Source: Primulina eburnea (lineage: Eukaryota; Streptophyta; Magnoliopsida; Lamiales; Gesneriaceae). Taken from it: a stretch of 64,000 nucleotides of DNA. Below are positions 1-10,495 of the stretch, piece after piece; the first letter of the stretch is position 1, and each line of letters opens with the position of its first letter. Below the pieces are notes generated by a model. That model saw only the letters and a program-made list of their open reading frames with translations, was not told where the DNA came from and did no database searches. The DNA lies in assembly GCF_022965805.1 (NCBI RefSeq), contig NW_027330834.1:36001-100000 (forward strand), given 5' to 3'. Position numbers and translations under genes: made by a program.

Positions 1-924
1 GAGTGTTTAGAAGGGGGGGTTGAATAAACACTGCTCAAATTTAAATATTCTTCGACAATATGAGTTCAGTTTTGCTACAAACTGAAACTAGATATCCCGT
101 CGGTCATTAGCAATCAGTTAAACTGAATAAAACAGTTGCGGAAAATAAACTGACTGAAAGATAGAATATCTAACTGAAAATGACAACTGAAGTAATGACA
201 CCACAATTTGTTTCTGGATGTTCGGAGACTTGAATAACTCCTACGTCACCCCTTCTATCACGAAGATAGGATATTCACTAAAAGACTTTGATCAAATACA
301 AAATACTGTACTGACCCACTTCAGTTTGGACTTATCTCTTTGCCAAAACTGAAACTCTTAGTATACAACACTTTAACAGATCGTAACTGATCTTAGCACA
401 ACTTAGAAACTCTATCAACGTTTACAAAGTGCTATGTAAGCTCGAGAATGTAGTCTTGAATACTACTGATATAACTGATAAGTGTGAGTTTTGATTTTTG
501 AATGCAAGTAGATATTTTTGCAGCGTGACAGCACGTAAAATGAGATAACTGAAAGTCGATGGTTCTTCAGTTGCTGCCTTCGACTATTTATAGAGTCTCC
601 TCTCAACGGTAACATTAAAGAATATTTGAATATTCTAACCGTTGATTGCCACGTCGATATACTCTGACAGTCGTACACTGCTCATTCTAAAATGCGGCGT
701 TCCACTACTAGTTGCAGGTATTTGTACTATCTGTCGGTTGTCGCTTTCAACTGATGACGTGTACAACAGAGAGATCAGCTGGTAAAGAATCAGTTGACGA
801 GAATAAACTTCAGTTGTATCGATCAGCTGAATTCAGCTGATGACGTGTTCAGTTGACGATCAGTTCAGTTGCTTAGTTCAGTTGGTTCATCTTTTGTCAA
901 AACACCGGAATTAAGTTTCCAACA
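1..924 (-). repeat. Element A 3' LTR (cut by window edge)
   Basis: It matches 12846-13774 along its whole length with scattered substitutions and about 5 bases net of indels. In element orientation it begins TGTTGGAAAC at 924. The segment holds no supported gene; a small frame at 463-678, also present in the other LTR, is an LTR shadow. Confidence 0.92.
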
Positions 925-936
925 ATTTCCCCCTTT
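925..936 (-). other. Polypurine tract of element A
   Basis: On the minus strand this is AAAGGGGGAAAT, directly before the TG of the 3' LTR. That is the position and composition of the plus-strand DNA primer of LTR retrotransposons. Confidence 0.85.
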
Positions 937-1063
937 ATGGTTTTTGACAAAACAAGAGTAAAATATAACTGAATAACTGAACTCATAGTAGATAAAATAA
1001 GATGTAGATTAACTGAATCAATTGCATTAATATTTCTTCAAATAAATACAAGAGAGACTGCTT

Positions 1064-2664
1064 CTAAGGTTTCTTCTGCTGTTCTAAGATCTCTTTGATC
1101 TCTTCCCACTTTTTGTCAAACATCTCCATCTTGAGAGATAATTTCCGAACATCAGTTGCTAGAAGCCGGACAGAGGTGGAAATGTTTTCAATAGCAGAGT
1201 TCATTGTGACTTGCAGCAAATCTATCTTCCTGGAGACGAGTGTCTCGACACTGTCAACTCGTTTGTTAATAGAATTTTGAGTTGCAGTGAGACTCAAGGC
1301 TATCCCCTTATTCTTCTGGATTTCTTCAACTGAAAATGAGAGAGAGGTAACAGCAGTTTGGATAGCTTTCAGCTTTTCAGAATTGAACAGTTGAGAGTCT
1401 TCCAATTTTAGAGTGTGAGACAATTGCGTATTCTGAATCTTTGAGATGGCTGAGAGCATCTGATTCATACTATCCTGGATATTCTGAATTTCTTCGAGAA
1501 CAAGATCAAAATTTGATGAGGATGGAGGAGGGGATTGATGAGGGGTTCCTGGTTTCTCTGTAGTTTCATAAAAAACAATCAACTCTTGATCAGTTGCTAC
1601 TGTTTCAGCAACATTCTGAACTGGAATGACAGTAGCATCAATTTCTCCTTGAACCTGAGGCGATGAAGATGGATTCAGATCAGCAGATGAGCTTTCTTGA
1701 TGAATAATAGAGTCTGATGAAGTCAAAATTGGTGCCTCTAACGGATGATCTTGAGAATCAATCGACACATCAGTTGAAAGGGTTTGGTCAGCAGACGAAA
1801 CTTGCTGAACTAGTGCTTCTGAAGAAATAAGAGCCTCTGGATTGTTTTGATCAACGGGATGATAAACTTTATCAGAAGTAGGTTCGCTCAATTGGGATTC
1901 TTGTACCACTGCTTGAATAATTTCCTCAATGTTTGCAAAGGATAATTCTGCTTCAGTGTACATTTGATGTTCAGCAGGAGGTTATTGAGGCATATCCTGA
2001 ACTGGCTCTTCAGTTGGAACAAGAACCTGTTCTGAGGATGGTTTATGCTGCTCAGAAGACGGTTTGTTCAATTTGTCAATAATTTGAGCCAACTTCTTGG
2101 CTCTCATCTGATCAAACAAATAAGTTTTTCTTTCCGTAGCCTGAGCAACTGTGGCAGCTTTCACCATTCTTAGAACAAAAGCTTCCAGTTTGATAAAAGT
2201 GTTCAGCTGTGATTTCTTCTTCAGTTGCTTGGCAAAAATTTGAGTGCGATAAGCTGTCCAAGCATCATATAGTTGAAGTTTTGATGCTGCAAAATTGTTA
2301 ACCCTATTCCAAACAAGGTCAATGTGGGTCTGAATGGCATTGGAAGGCGTAGGCTCTTCAATCAATTTGCCCTTGTCTTTATCAGAACTGAGGCTGTGTG
2401 GAATTTCCAGACCAGTTCGAGTAGCATCCACCTGTTCTATAATAGTGATGCCTTTGGGTCGGAAGGTGCCAGAACAGTAGGACGAGCAATATTAATCAGA
2501 GAAGCTTTGATCCTAACTGTTTCTTTCTTTGCACCAGCTGATTTTTCTGGTGGGATGATCTTCAGATGAACTGCTTCAATTGGCTGCTGAACATCTGAAG
2601 AAATTGGTTTGTCAGTAGGAATAGATTCCTCTGTAGTTGTTGGCTTAATTCTCTGGGTCCTTGG
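1064..2664 (-). pseudogene. Element A extra ORF after pol, 3' part
   Basis: This is the C-terminal part of a long reading frame that starts at 7642 and was split by element D. With D and one TSD copy ignored, the frame from 6756 continues in phase into 2664. It then breaks twice: an apparent one-base loss near 2456 shifts the frame and gives a stop at about 2437, and a TAA at about 1982 stands where CAA would keep the frame open. The middle part is basic and helical. The last 150 residues (about 1064-1520) have regular hydrophobic spacing with many Q, E, S and K and look like a coiled coil. The serine, proline and acidic stretch at about 1530-1900 looks disordered. No enzyme motif is visible. 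Function is unknown; the position matches the additional or envelope-like ORFs of sireviruses. Confidence 0.6.
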
Positions 2665-4097
2665 TGTAGTGACCCGTTCCAGAATCACCTACTAATCAAG
2701 AACTAAGCATGCAATTAACCTAATTAACAATAATCAGAGATAACAGCGGAAAAAGTCGACAACTATAATGGTTATACAACCCAATCGAAGTCTAGAATAA
2801 CTCAAAATAAAATATCCAATACAACCATATCGAATCAAAACAATACCGATAAACTAAACCAACCAGCTACTCAACGTCCTCCTCCTGCTCCTCCTGAGCT
2901 GTCCAACCTGAGGCCTGCCCCGTGGGAATGGGGTGTCCAAGAATAAACAAAACCGAGGACGTGAGCGATAAGAACGCCCAGTACAAAAGTATGAGTATAC
3001 AGACCTATATGAAATGCACATGCTATGATCATGATACCGGGGTAGTCAAGAAACAGGAGTCACAAAGGAAAAGATCTCAACAATGCTCAGTCTAGAGGCG
3101 CCAAGTGGATAGTGCCGCGCGGTCCAACCTCTGGGTCACTGCATCCACTACAAGACAGACGTGGACCTAAAATGTCCCGGACCACCGAAGCCCTCCCGAC
3201 CCGTCGGCCACTGTGTACTCTCGGTGTCCATGCGTCCACAAGACAGGGCTGAGCGGCCCCAAGATATAGCTTATCTCGAAAGAGATACAGCTCAACAGTA
3301 AAGGCTATCTCGAAGAAGATACGGCTCAACATGAAATGCAACGTGCAGTAATAAACGTGACATAATAGCATGCATCATATGACATATATCAATGCACCAC
3401 ATAATCATGCAACACATATATGAATGTATACTCAACCAGGATATCTCGGATAGTACTTTCGTACCTCTATCACAGTAATCCTAATCCACTGGAACCACCA
3501 GACAACAGGTCTAATCCAAGCCTATTCATCAAGAGCATACCCAATGAACAATACTACCAGACTTAACTAGATAATCCTGAGATAAATACTGATAAAATTC
3601 CAAACCTTCGTCCGTCGCTAGCCCGCTGATGCCGCTAGCTCCCAACTAGAGCACAGCTCCGCTACAAGACCAGCAGCTCCCCGCTAGTGCCCAAATCTCG
3701 GAACAAGACTAGAACCTGTCAGAAACGACTGAAATGCTATGGAATTCTCTGAATTGGCGAGTCAAAATGAGGAAATCCGACCACTATTTATAGGCCATGT
3801 TCGGATCGTCCGAACCCTCTTCGGAACGTCCGAACTCTTACGTGTCCATCAGCTCTTGACAGCTCATGATCGGATCCTCCGATCATACACTTCGGACCGT
3901 CCGAACATGCACGTGTCCAGCTGCTCTTGACACCTCATGATCGGATCCATCGAACCCACTTCGGACCTTCCGAACTCTTCGGTGCTTCCGAACCATCTTC
4001 GGTCCGTCCGATCATGACCACGGTCAAAATTACACATTAAACCTTCTTAATCACCAATAATCCGTTAATTACCCAATTTGGGATTCGGGCTACTACA
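2665..4097 (-). repeat. Element D 3' LTR
   Basis: The 1433-bp LTR runs from TGTAGTAGCCC (element orientation, at 4097) to GGGTCACTACA (at 2665). It is almost identical to 5323-6755. The TATA box complement is at 3785-3792 and the intron-like segment at 3522-3605. Open frames inside it, such as 3087-3371, are present in both LTRs and have no protein support. Confidence 0.95.
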
Positions 4098-4110
4098 TTC
4101 TCCCCCCCTT
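4098..4110 (-). other. Polypurine tract of element D
   Basis: The minus strand reads AAGGGGGGGAGAA, directly before the TG of the 3' LTR. This is the same sequence type as in B and C. Confidence 0.9.
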
Positions 4111-4115
4111 AAAAA

Positions 4116-4133
4116 GATTTCGTCCTCGAAATC
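4116..4133 (-). other. Pre-PPT hairpin, element D
   Basis: GATTTCG-AGGA-CGAAATC on the minus strand forms a 7-bp stem with a 4-base loop, 5 bases before the polypurine tract. The same structure stands at this place in B, C, J and K. Confidence 0.7.
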
Positions 4134-4198
4134 TAGGCAAGAGAATAAAACACCATTGTAATATACTGCAAATATTCTTCATTACAACTGTATAACAA

Positions 4199-5224
4199 TT
4201 ACATCCCAGGCTGATCTTGGTTCAGCGCAAAAACCTGACCTTGGGCACGAGGTCGAAGATTCGAACTACCCACTGCCTGACCCTGTCTCCTCTGCTGAAC
4301 AGTCGTCTGGGATCCAGAACCAGATCCTGCTCCACCTCGCAACTGAGGACAATTCTTCTTGATATGACCCATCTCTCCGCACTGAAAACAAGCTCCTGCG
4401 GCTACTCGGCATTGCTCCGATGGATGGTTCTTCCCACAATGCACACAAGCATCCTTCTTCTCACCAAAGCGAACATCACCGTTAGACCTTGATCCAGATC
4501 CAGAAGAAGAAGAACCTGACTTCTTGAAAGACTGAGGTCGAGGGCTCAAAACACTCGGAGGTCTAGAAGAAAAAATAGCCCTACCACGCTGGAGACTGAT
4601 CTCTGCCTGGCGACACCGGTTCACCAACCCATCGTAAGAAGTAGGATTATCACAGACGGTGACACGATCAAAAATCTCCTGGTTAAGGCCCTGAAGGAAA
4701 TGATCGTACTTGGCTTCAGAACTGCCACTGATATGAGGCGCAAAGGGTAACAACTCGAAGAATTTCTGCTGATACTCATCAACAGACATACTACCCTGCT
4801 TCAGATTCAGGAGCTCAATCGTCTTGGCCTGGCGAAGGGCTGGAGGAAAGTACAGCTGCATGAACGCTGCACGGAAATCGACCCAAATCGCTCTACCCTG
4901 CGACTGAACTATCGGCGCAGAAGTCGATCGCCACCACCTGCGAGCACGGCCCTCGAGAAGAAAACTAAGGGTCTCCATCTTCTGCTCATCGGTGCACTGG
5001 AATGCGCGGAAACAACTCTCCATGCGCTCTAACCAATCCTCCGCATCATCGGGAGTCTCACCGCCAACTAAAGGCTGAGGCCCCATCTGCATGAAACGAT
5101 GCATATCGAAACGCCTAGGACCATCCCGACGATGACGATGCTCACGATGACGTCTACGATCGTCCTGGTCGCCCCAACGACCTACACTTCCCTGACTACT
5201 CTCATCACCAAAGTGGTCAGCCAT
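4199..5224 (-). CDS. gag: Gag polyprotein of element D (complete, no pol)
   Basis: The product is 341 residues. The start chosen is the Met at 5224 (MADHFGDESS), because its context matches the gag start of B and C; the frame stays open 17 codons further upstream. An arginine-rich N-terminus is followed by a retrotransposon gag (capsid-like) domain at about residues 45-215, with the hallmarks [17 protein letters not shown] and FRAAFMQLYFP. Two zinc knuckles follow: a variant one (CVHCGKNHPSEQC) and a classical CCHC (CFQCGEMGHIKKNC). Gag packages element RNA into cytoplasmic virus-like particles. The frame follows the B and C gag as far as FALNQDQ and then stops two residues later, where B and C continue into protease. 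An intact gag without pol suggests selection for particle assembly or packaging with enzymes supplied in trans; that is inference. Confidence 0.92.
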   Translation of the reverse strand: MADHFGDESSQGSVGRWGDQDDRRRHREHRHRRDGPRRFDMHRFMQMGPQPLVGGETPDDAEDWLERMESCFRAFQCTDEQKMETLSFLLEGRARRWWRSTSAPIVQSQGRAIWVDFRAAFMQLYFPPALRQAKTIELLNLKQGSMSVDEYQQKFFELLPFAPHISGSSEAKYDHFLQGLNQEIFDRVTVCDNPTSYDGLVNRCRQAEISLQRGRAIFSSRPPSVLSPRPQSFKKSGSSSSGSGSRSNGDVRFGEKKDACVHCGKNHPSEQCRVAAGACFQCGEMGHIKKNCPQLRGGAGSGSGSQTTVQQRRQGQAVGSSNLRPRAQGQVFALNQDQPGM

Positions 5225-5306
5225 CGCTACAACATAGAATGGGGAAACTAGTAAATTGGTCAACTGAAATCCCAAAACAGAATCTATATCCCAAAATCAT
5301 ACGCAT

Positions 5307-5318
5307 GCTCTGATACCA
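5307..5318 (-). other. Primer binding site of element D
   Basis: The minus strand reads TGGTATCAGAGC, complementary to the 3' end of plant initiator-methionine tRNA, 4 bases inside the 5' LTR. Confidence 0.93.
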
Positions 5319-6179
5319 TAAATGTAGTGACCCGTTCCAGAATCACCTACTAATCAAGAACTAAGCATGCAATTAACCTAATTAACAATAATCAGAGATA
5401 ACAGCGGAAAAAGTCGACAACTATAATGGTTATACAACCCAATCGAAGTCTAGAATAACTCAAAATAAAATATCCAATACAACCATATCGAATCAAAACA
5501 ATACCGATAAACTAAACCAACCAGCTACTCAACGTCCTCCTCCTGCTCCTCCTGAGCTGTCCAACCTGAGGCCTGCCCCGTGGGAATGGGGTGTCCAAGA
5601 ATAAACAAAACCGAGGACGTGAGCGATAAGAACGCCCAGTACAAAAGTATGAGTATACAGACCTATATGAAATGCACATGCTATGATCATGATACCGGGG
5701 TAGTCAAGAAACAGGAGTCACAAAGGAAAAGATCTCAACAATGCTCAGTCTAGAGGCGCCAAGTGGATAGTGCCGCGCGGTCCAACCTCTTGGTCACTGC
5801 ATCCACTACAAGACAGACGTGGACCTAAAATGTCCCGGACCACCGAAGCCCTCCCGACCCGTCGGCCACTGTGTACTCTCGGTGTCCATGCGTCCACAAG
5901 ACAGGGCTGAGCGGCCCCAAGATATAGCTTATCTCGAAAGAGATACAGCTCAACAGTAAAGGCTATCTCGAAGAAGATACGGCTCAACATGAAATGCAAC
6001 GTGCAGTAATAAACGTGACATAATAGCATGCATCATATGACATATATCAATGCACCACATAATCATGCAACACATATATGAATGTATACTCAACCAGGAT
6101 ATCTCGGATAGTACTTTCGTACCTCTATCACAGTAATCCTAATCCACTGGAACCACCAGACAACAGGTCTAATCCAAGC

Positions 6180-6263
6180 CTATTCATCAAGAGCATACCC
6201 AATGAACAATACTACCAGACTTAACTAGATAATCCTGAGATAAATACTGATAAAATTCCAAAC
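6180..6263 (-). other. Intron-like GT-AG segment in D leader
   Basis: In element orientation the 84 bases run from GACGAAG|GTTTGG to GATGAATAG|GCTTGG. The position matches the 97-base GT-AG segment of element C and the exact gap in element B. The D and C segments share the core TCTAGTTAAG but otherwise differ widely. The second D LTR has the same segment at 3522-3605. Splicing is inferred. Confidence 0.6.
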
Positions 6264-6442
6264 CTTCGTCCGTCGCTAGCCCGCTGATGCCGCTAGCTCC
6301 CAACTAGAGCACAGCTCCGCTACAAGACCAGCAGCTCCCCGCTAGTGCCCAAATCTCGGAACAAGACTAGAACCTGTCAGAAACGACTGAAATGCTATGG
6401 AATTCTCTGAATTGGCGAGTCAAAATGAGGAAATCCGACCAC

Positions 6443-6680
6443 TATTTATAGGCCATGTTCGGATCGTCCGAACCCTCTTCGGAACGTCCGAACTCTTACG
6501 TGTCCATCAGCTCTTGACAGCTCATGATCGGATCCTCCGATCATACACTTCGGACCGTCCGAACATGCACGTGTCCAGCTGCTCTTGACACCTCATGATC
6601 GGATCCATCGAACCCACTTCGGACCTTCCGAACTCTTCGGTGCTTCCGAACCATCTTCGGTCCGTCCGATCATGACCACG
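6443..6680 (-). promoter_or_regulatory. Element D promoter: TATA box and U3 motif array
   Basis: The complement of 6443-6450 is TATAAATA. Upstream of it in element orientation (6455-6680) lie about eight degenerate copies of the near-palindrome TTCGGATCGTCCGA, e.g. TTCGGAACGTCCGAA and TTCGGACCGTCCGAA. The 3' LTR has the same layout at 3785-4020. B and C have the same architecture with better conserved motifs. Transcription should start about 30 bases past the TATA box. Confidence 0.72.
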
Positions 6681-6755
6681 GTCAAAATTACACATTAAAC
6701 CTTCTTAATCACCAATAATCCGTTAATTACCCAATTTGGGATTCGGGCTACTACA

Positions 6756-7642
6756 CTTGGTTTCTTTGCGATCTTTGGGGAAGGGGTTTTCTCTGAATCT
6801 GATTCACCCACAACTAATTTCTTTTTTGCCGACTTCAGTTGAGCCAATGTCTTGGTCTTTTTCACTGATTTAGGGGCCGGCTGTTGAGTCCCAATCTCCT
6901 GCTTTATCTTTACAAACTGAGCAGGAGAGATGTCAAATTTGGTCTTGAGTGGCATAGTATTCTTCGCATTGAAGACTTTGAATTTTGATGATTTTTCTGA
7001 ATCATCTGCCACTAACCCCTTCACTTTCAGCAAATAGCTCAGTTGCACGGCAAAGACTTTGGACTGTTTGGATGATAGAAACATATTCTTTAAAATATTG
7101 AATATGAGATGCTTCCAGTTGAGTTTACGTTCAGCCATAATGATAGAAATAGCCTGAAATTTTTCCCACGTAAGTGCAGCAAAAGATCCAGCTTTCGCCA
7201 AAATCCCTTTGGCGATTATATCAGCAAGTAACTGAACCTCGTGTTTCAGCTCCTTCTTTGGATCAAAAACATTGATTTTCCGTCCATCAGCAGAAAGTGA
7301 GGTTTGAATTTCTTCAATATCAGATGCTTTAACATCCGAGAGGTGTGCCAATCCATCCGAAGGTAAAGAAAATATTTCTCCAAAAGAATCTTCAGTGATG
7401 GTCAGCAACTGACCATTGATAGTAGAAGTGATGTTTCCATCAGAATCGATCATACCGCTAGAGTAGAATTCTTGAAGCTCTTTGGAGTAGATCTCTTGTG
7501 ATGATTTTCCCAAGAATGTCCTTAATCCAGCAGTTTCAAGTTTTTGAAAAACTTTCTTGACATCAGCATCACTGAAGGATAGAATTGATCCGAAATTGAT
7601 AGCCATTGCATTCAACATATAAGCGGGAGTTTGATTCGCCAT
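6756..7642 (-). pseudogene. Element A extra ORF after pol, 5' part
   Basis: This is the N-terminal 295 codons or so of the downstream ORF of element A, starting at MANQTPAYML (Met at 7642). The frame stays open further upstream, but this Met lies after a TATA-like sequence and begins the conserved-looking part. A globular helical domain of about 240 residues is followed by a lysine-rich tail with SVKKTKT and LKSAKKK, possibly nuclear targeting or nucleic-acid binding. The fold pattern (EFYSSG, then a segment ending LPSDGL) recalls the putative plant transposon protein families found in retroelements and similar uncharacterised Lamiales proteins; this is from memory. The frame is intact up to the insertion point of D, where it reads into D LTR sequence. 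Confidence 0.6.
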
Positions 7643-7748
7643 TTGGAACTGAATGATTTCCTGGAAAAAAGATAGAAGGATGAAATTTGTTTTTGCGCTC
7701 AGGAGTTTGTAGATGAAAAGAAAACTGAAATGAAGCGGGGAATGGTAC

Positions 7749-7756
7749 ATATATAC
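7749..7756 (-). promoter_or_regulatory. Possible TATA box for the extra ORF
   Basis: The minus strand reads GTATATAT, about 105 bases before the Met at 7642, a plausible spacing for a short 5' UTR. With the plus-strand TATA at 8148 it would make the 7643-8218 interval a divergent promoter. Weak evidence, since the interval is AT-rich. Confidence 0.35.
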
Positions 7757-8147
7757 GTGACGATTCAAATTCTGGACACGTGTTAGTCCATAGAAATGTT
7801 GAATGACAATGTGTGTACGTGTGCTATAAGCGTGTAATATGTGTCCACGTTTTAAAATGAGATTCATCATGAGATATCAGTCAGTCACGTCACTAGATTT
7901 GGAATATAATATGATTAATTAGTTTACTTATATGAGAAGATTAGTGAAATATTCAACTGAACGATTAGTTTGTAAAATTGTGTCCTTTCAGTTGAGAATT
8001 TACTAACAATTGTCTTCTCAGTTAACCTCTTAAAACCATTATTCCCCCTTAATTGGTGCATAAAATAATTAAAGCGAATAAATAAATATCAAATATATTA
8101 TTTGTTGCTGAAACGTTGACGACCCTTCATCTTCCTTGATAGTCTGC

Positions 8148-8155
8148 TATAAATA
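8148..8155 (+). promoter_or_regulatory. TATA box of the opposite-strand ORF
   Basis: TATAAATA in the good plant context GCTATAAATAGA lies 64 bases upstream of the ATG at 8219. This leaves room for a start site about 30 bases downstream and a short A-rich leader ending in ACAAAAAAATGG. Confidence 0.6.
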
Positions 8156-8218
8156 GAAATAACATTGTTAGTTTCAGTCATATTGGTGAAAGAAAGAGAA
8201 AATATACAAGACAAAAAA

Positions 8219-8518
8219 ATGGCAGATGCGAGTTGCTCGAGTGTTTCGCCATTTTCTCTGGAAGCTAGGAAAGCTGCTATCGAAGATGAAGTCTTCTACA
8301 CTAATCTTCCCTACTGGGAAAAGTTACAGGAGCTTGCGTTCCTATATAATTCTGGAGAGGCTACCACTCCCAGACTGGTGGCACAGTTGACAGAAGTGCG
8401 GGAGCACTTGAATATAGCTGTGTGGGTGGACGTCTTTAAAGATGGTCATATCTATCAGCTGATGCTTCAAAAGGAACTGGAGATTCTTAATCGCATAGCC
8501 TCTTCTCACAGCTTTTGA
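8219..8518 (+). CDS. Small opposite-strand ORF inside copia element A
   Basis: A 99-residue protein is encoded against the direction of the host element, between the end of pol and the extra ORF. The start is the Met of MADASCSSVSPF; its context AAAAAAATGG and the TATA box at 8148 favour it over the in-frame Met at 8165. It appears soluble and mainly helical (LEARKAAIEDEVFY, WEKLQELAFLY, LVAQLTEVREHL, LMLQKELEILNRI), with no signal peptide, membrane segment or metal motif. No function is recognised. Absence of stops, a sensible composition and its own TATA box argue for a gene. Antisense additional ORFs are known in some plant LTR retrotransposons. The frame could also be a captured host fragment. 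It is not a shadow of pol, since nothing is encoded opposite it. Confidence 0.55.
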   Translation: MADASCSSVSPFSLEARKAAIEDEVFYTNLPYWEKLQELAFLYNSGEATTPRLVAQLTEVREHLNIAVWVDVFKDGHIYQLMLQKELEILNRIASSHSF

Positions 8519-8755
8519 AAGACATCTTCCTCAGCTCTATCAGTTTGGTTGAGAATGTGGATAGACGATGTAGAGGAAAAATATGAAAATGTAATCCAAG
8601 CAAATATTTATTGTTGAATGAAATATTTATTTTGATGTAACTTTGTTTTTCTTTCATCAGTTAAGATTCAAATGAATAAACAACTAACTGAAGAATCAGT
8701 AAATGACAGTAAAGCTGAAAGATGAATTAAGAACCAAGACAACAATAACAACTGA

Positions 8756-10429
8756 TTAGGATAAATCAATTAATCCAAGTATATTGTGAAAATGAGAAAA
8801 CTTAGTCTCAGCTAGTGGTTTGGTGAAGATATCAGCTGCTTGCTGCTCAGTTGAGACATATTCCAGTCTGATGTCCTTATTCAGGGCATGATCTCTGATG
8901 AAGTGATGTATGACATCTATGTGCTTGGTTCTGGAGTGAAGAACTGGATTATAGGTGATAGCAATTGTACTTGTATTATCACAAAATATTGGCGATTCTT
9001 TAGCATCAATTTCATAATCTCTTAGTTGTTGCTGAATCCAGAGCAGTTGAGCACAGCAGCTTCCAGCAGCAAGATATTCTGCTTCAGTTGTGGAAGTTGC
9101 TATGGATGTTTGCTTCTTGCTGAACCATGAGATCAGTCTGTCCCCTAGAAACTGACATGATCCACTAGTACTTTTACGATCAATCTTACATCCTGCATAA
9201 TCTGCATCTGAATATCCAACTAAATTGAAAGATGAGTCTTTAGAATACCATAACCCAACACTTTGTGTGCCCTTAAGGTATTTCAAAATACACTTGGCAG
9301 CTGTAAAATGTGATTGCATAGGATTTGCTTGAAATCTAGCACACATGCATACGGAAAATACAATATCAGGACGACTAGCAGTTAGGTACAATAATGAACC
9401 TATTAAACCTCTGTAAAGTGTCGTCTCAACTGATATTCCTTCTTGATCAGTGTCCAGTTTTACTGATGAGCTCATGGGAGTACTTGCAGCTGAACATGAT
9501 TCCATTCCAAACTTCTTCAGTAGTTCCTTCGTGTATTTAGTTTGACTAATGAAGGTACCCAACTCCAGTTGCTTCACTTGTAATCCAAGAAAGAATGTCA
9601 GTTCACCCATCATGCTCATTTCAAATTTCTCCTGCATTAACTTAGCAAATGTCTCGCATAATTTGGGGTTAGTTGACCAGAAAATAATGTCATCAACATA
9701 AATTTGAACGAGTAGAATATGATCATTGTTGGAAAATTTGAACAATGTCTTATCAACTGATCCAACTGAAAAATCGTGATCAGTTAGAAATTTTGAAAGA
9801 GTTTCATACCAAGCTCTTGGAGCTTGTTCAAGACCATATAAGGCTTTGTTCAACTGTTAGACATGATCAGGAAGGTGATGATTGATAAAACCTGGAGGTT
9901 GTTCAACATAGACTTCTTCTTGCAACTGGCCATTCAGAAATGCACTCTTTACATACATTTGATAGACTTTGAATTTTTTGAATGAAGCATAGGCAAGGAA
10001 TATCCTGATTGCCTCCAGTATTGCAACTGGTGCATATGTCTCATCGTAATCAATTCCTTCTTCCTGCCTATATCCTTGTACTACTATCCTTGCTTTGTTA
10101 CGCACAACTGAACCATCTTCGTCCAGTTTGTTCCTGTACACCCATTTTGTACCTATAACAGTTTTTGAAAATGGTCTTGGAACTAAGTTCCAGATATTGT
10201 TATGGATAAACTGATTTAGCTCCCCTTGCATTGCATTTATCCAGTTTGGATCAACAAGAGCTTCATCAGTCTTCTTAGGTTCTAGTTGAGATACAAAGGC
10301 TGAATGAATAAATAGATTGAGCATCTGATTTCTAGTTCTTACTGGATCAAATGGATTACCTATCACCAGTTCTGGAGGATGTGATTTCTTCCATCTAAGT
10401 TCAGTATTTTTTGCTTCCTCTATCAGCAA
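8756..10429 (-). pseudogene. pol: Element A reverse transcriptase and RNase H (broken)
   Basis: This is the copia RT (about 10320-9150) and RNase H (about 9120-8780). RT landmarks include [39 protein letters not shown] and the catalytic box YVDDIIF. The first catalytic aspartate is lost: the usual [11 protein letters not shown] reads [12 protein letters not shown] stop codon at about 9854-9856 breaks the frame between the two halves of RT. RNase H keeps SDADYAGC, STTEAEYLAA, CDNTS and the C-terminal ADIFTKPL. With the lost Asp and the stop, the enzyme cannot be functional. Confidence 0.92.
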
Positions 10430-10495
10430 TTTCTTCGATAGGTAACTGAGTGCTCTAAGTTTCAGTTGGCAACTGATTCACATTTGTTTGCTCCA

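Larger units (their letters stand above)
2665..6755 (-). mobile_element. Element D: gag-only, non-autonomous Ty3/gypsy element
   Basis: Two 1433-bp LTRs (2665-4097 and 5323-6755) flank a 1225-bp internal region with one gag ORF. A perfect 5-bp target duplication, CTTGG, lies at 2660-2664 and 6756-6760. Primer site and polypurine tract are both present, so the cis signals for reverse transcription are complete, but protease, RT, RNase H and integrase are absent. The only LTR difference I noticed is G at 3133 against T at 5791, so the insertion is very recent. LTR ends, leader, U3 motif array and gag resemble B and C, which makes D an internally deleted relative of those chromoviruses. It interrupts the extra ORF of element A. 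Confidence 0.94.
5323..6755 (-). repeat. Element D 5' LTR
   Basis: It is 1433 bp with TG..CA ends and is followed by the TSD CTTGG at 6756-6760. In element orientation it holds a motif-rich U3, a TATA box (6450-6443), a leader with an intron-like segment (6263-6180) and the LTR end beside the primer site. Confidence 0.95.

Noticed and set aside
3087..3371. 94-residue frame in the D LTR, repeated at 5745-6029
   Set aside because: It occurs in both LTRs only because these are copies; it overlaps the transcribed leader and shows no domain.
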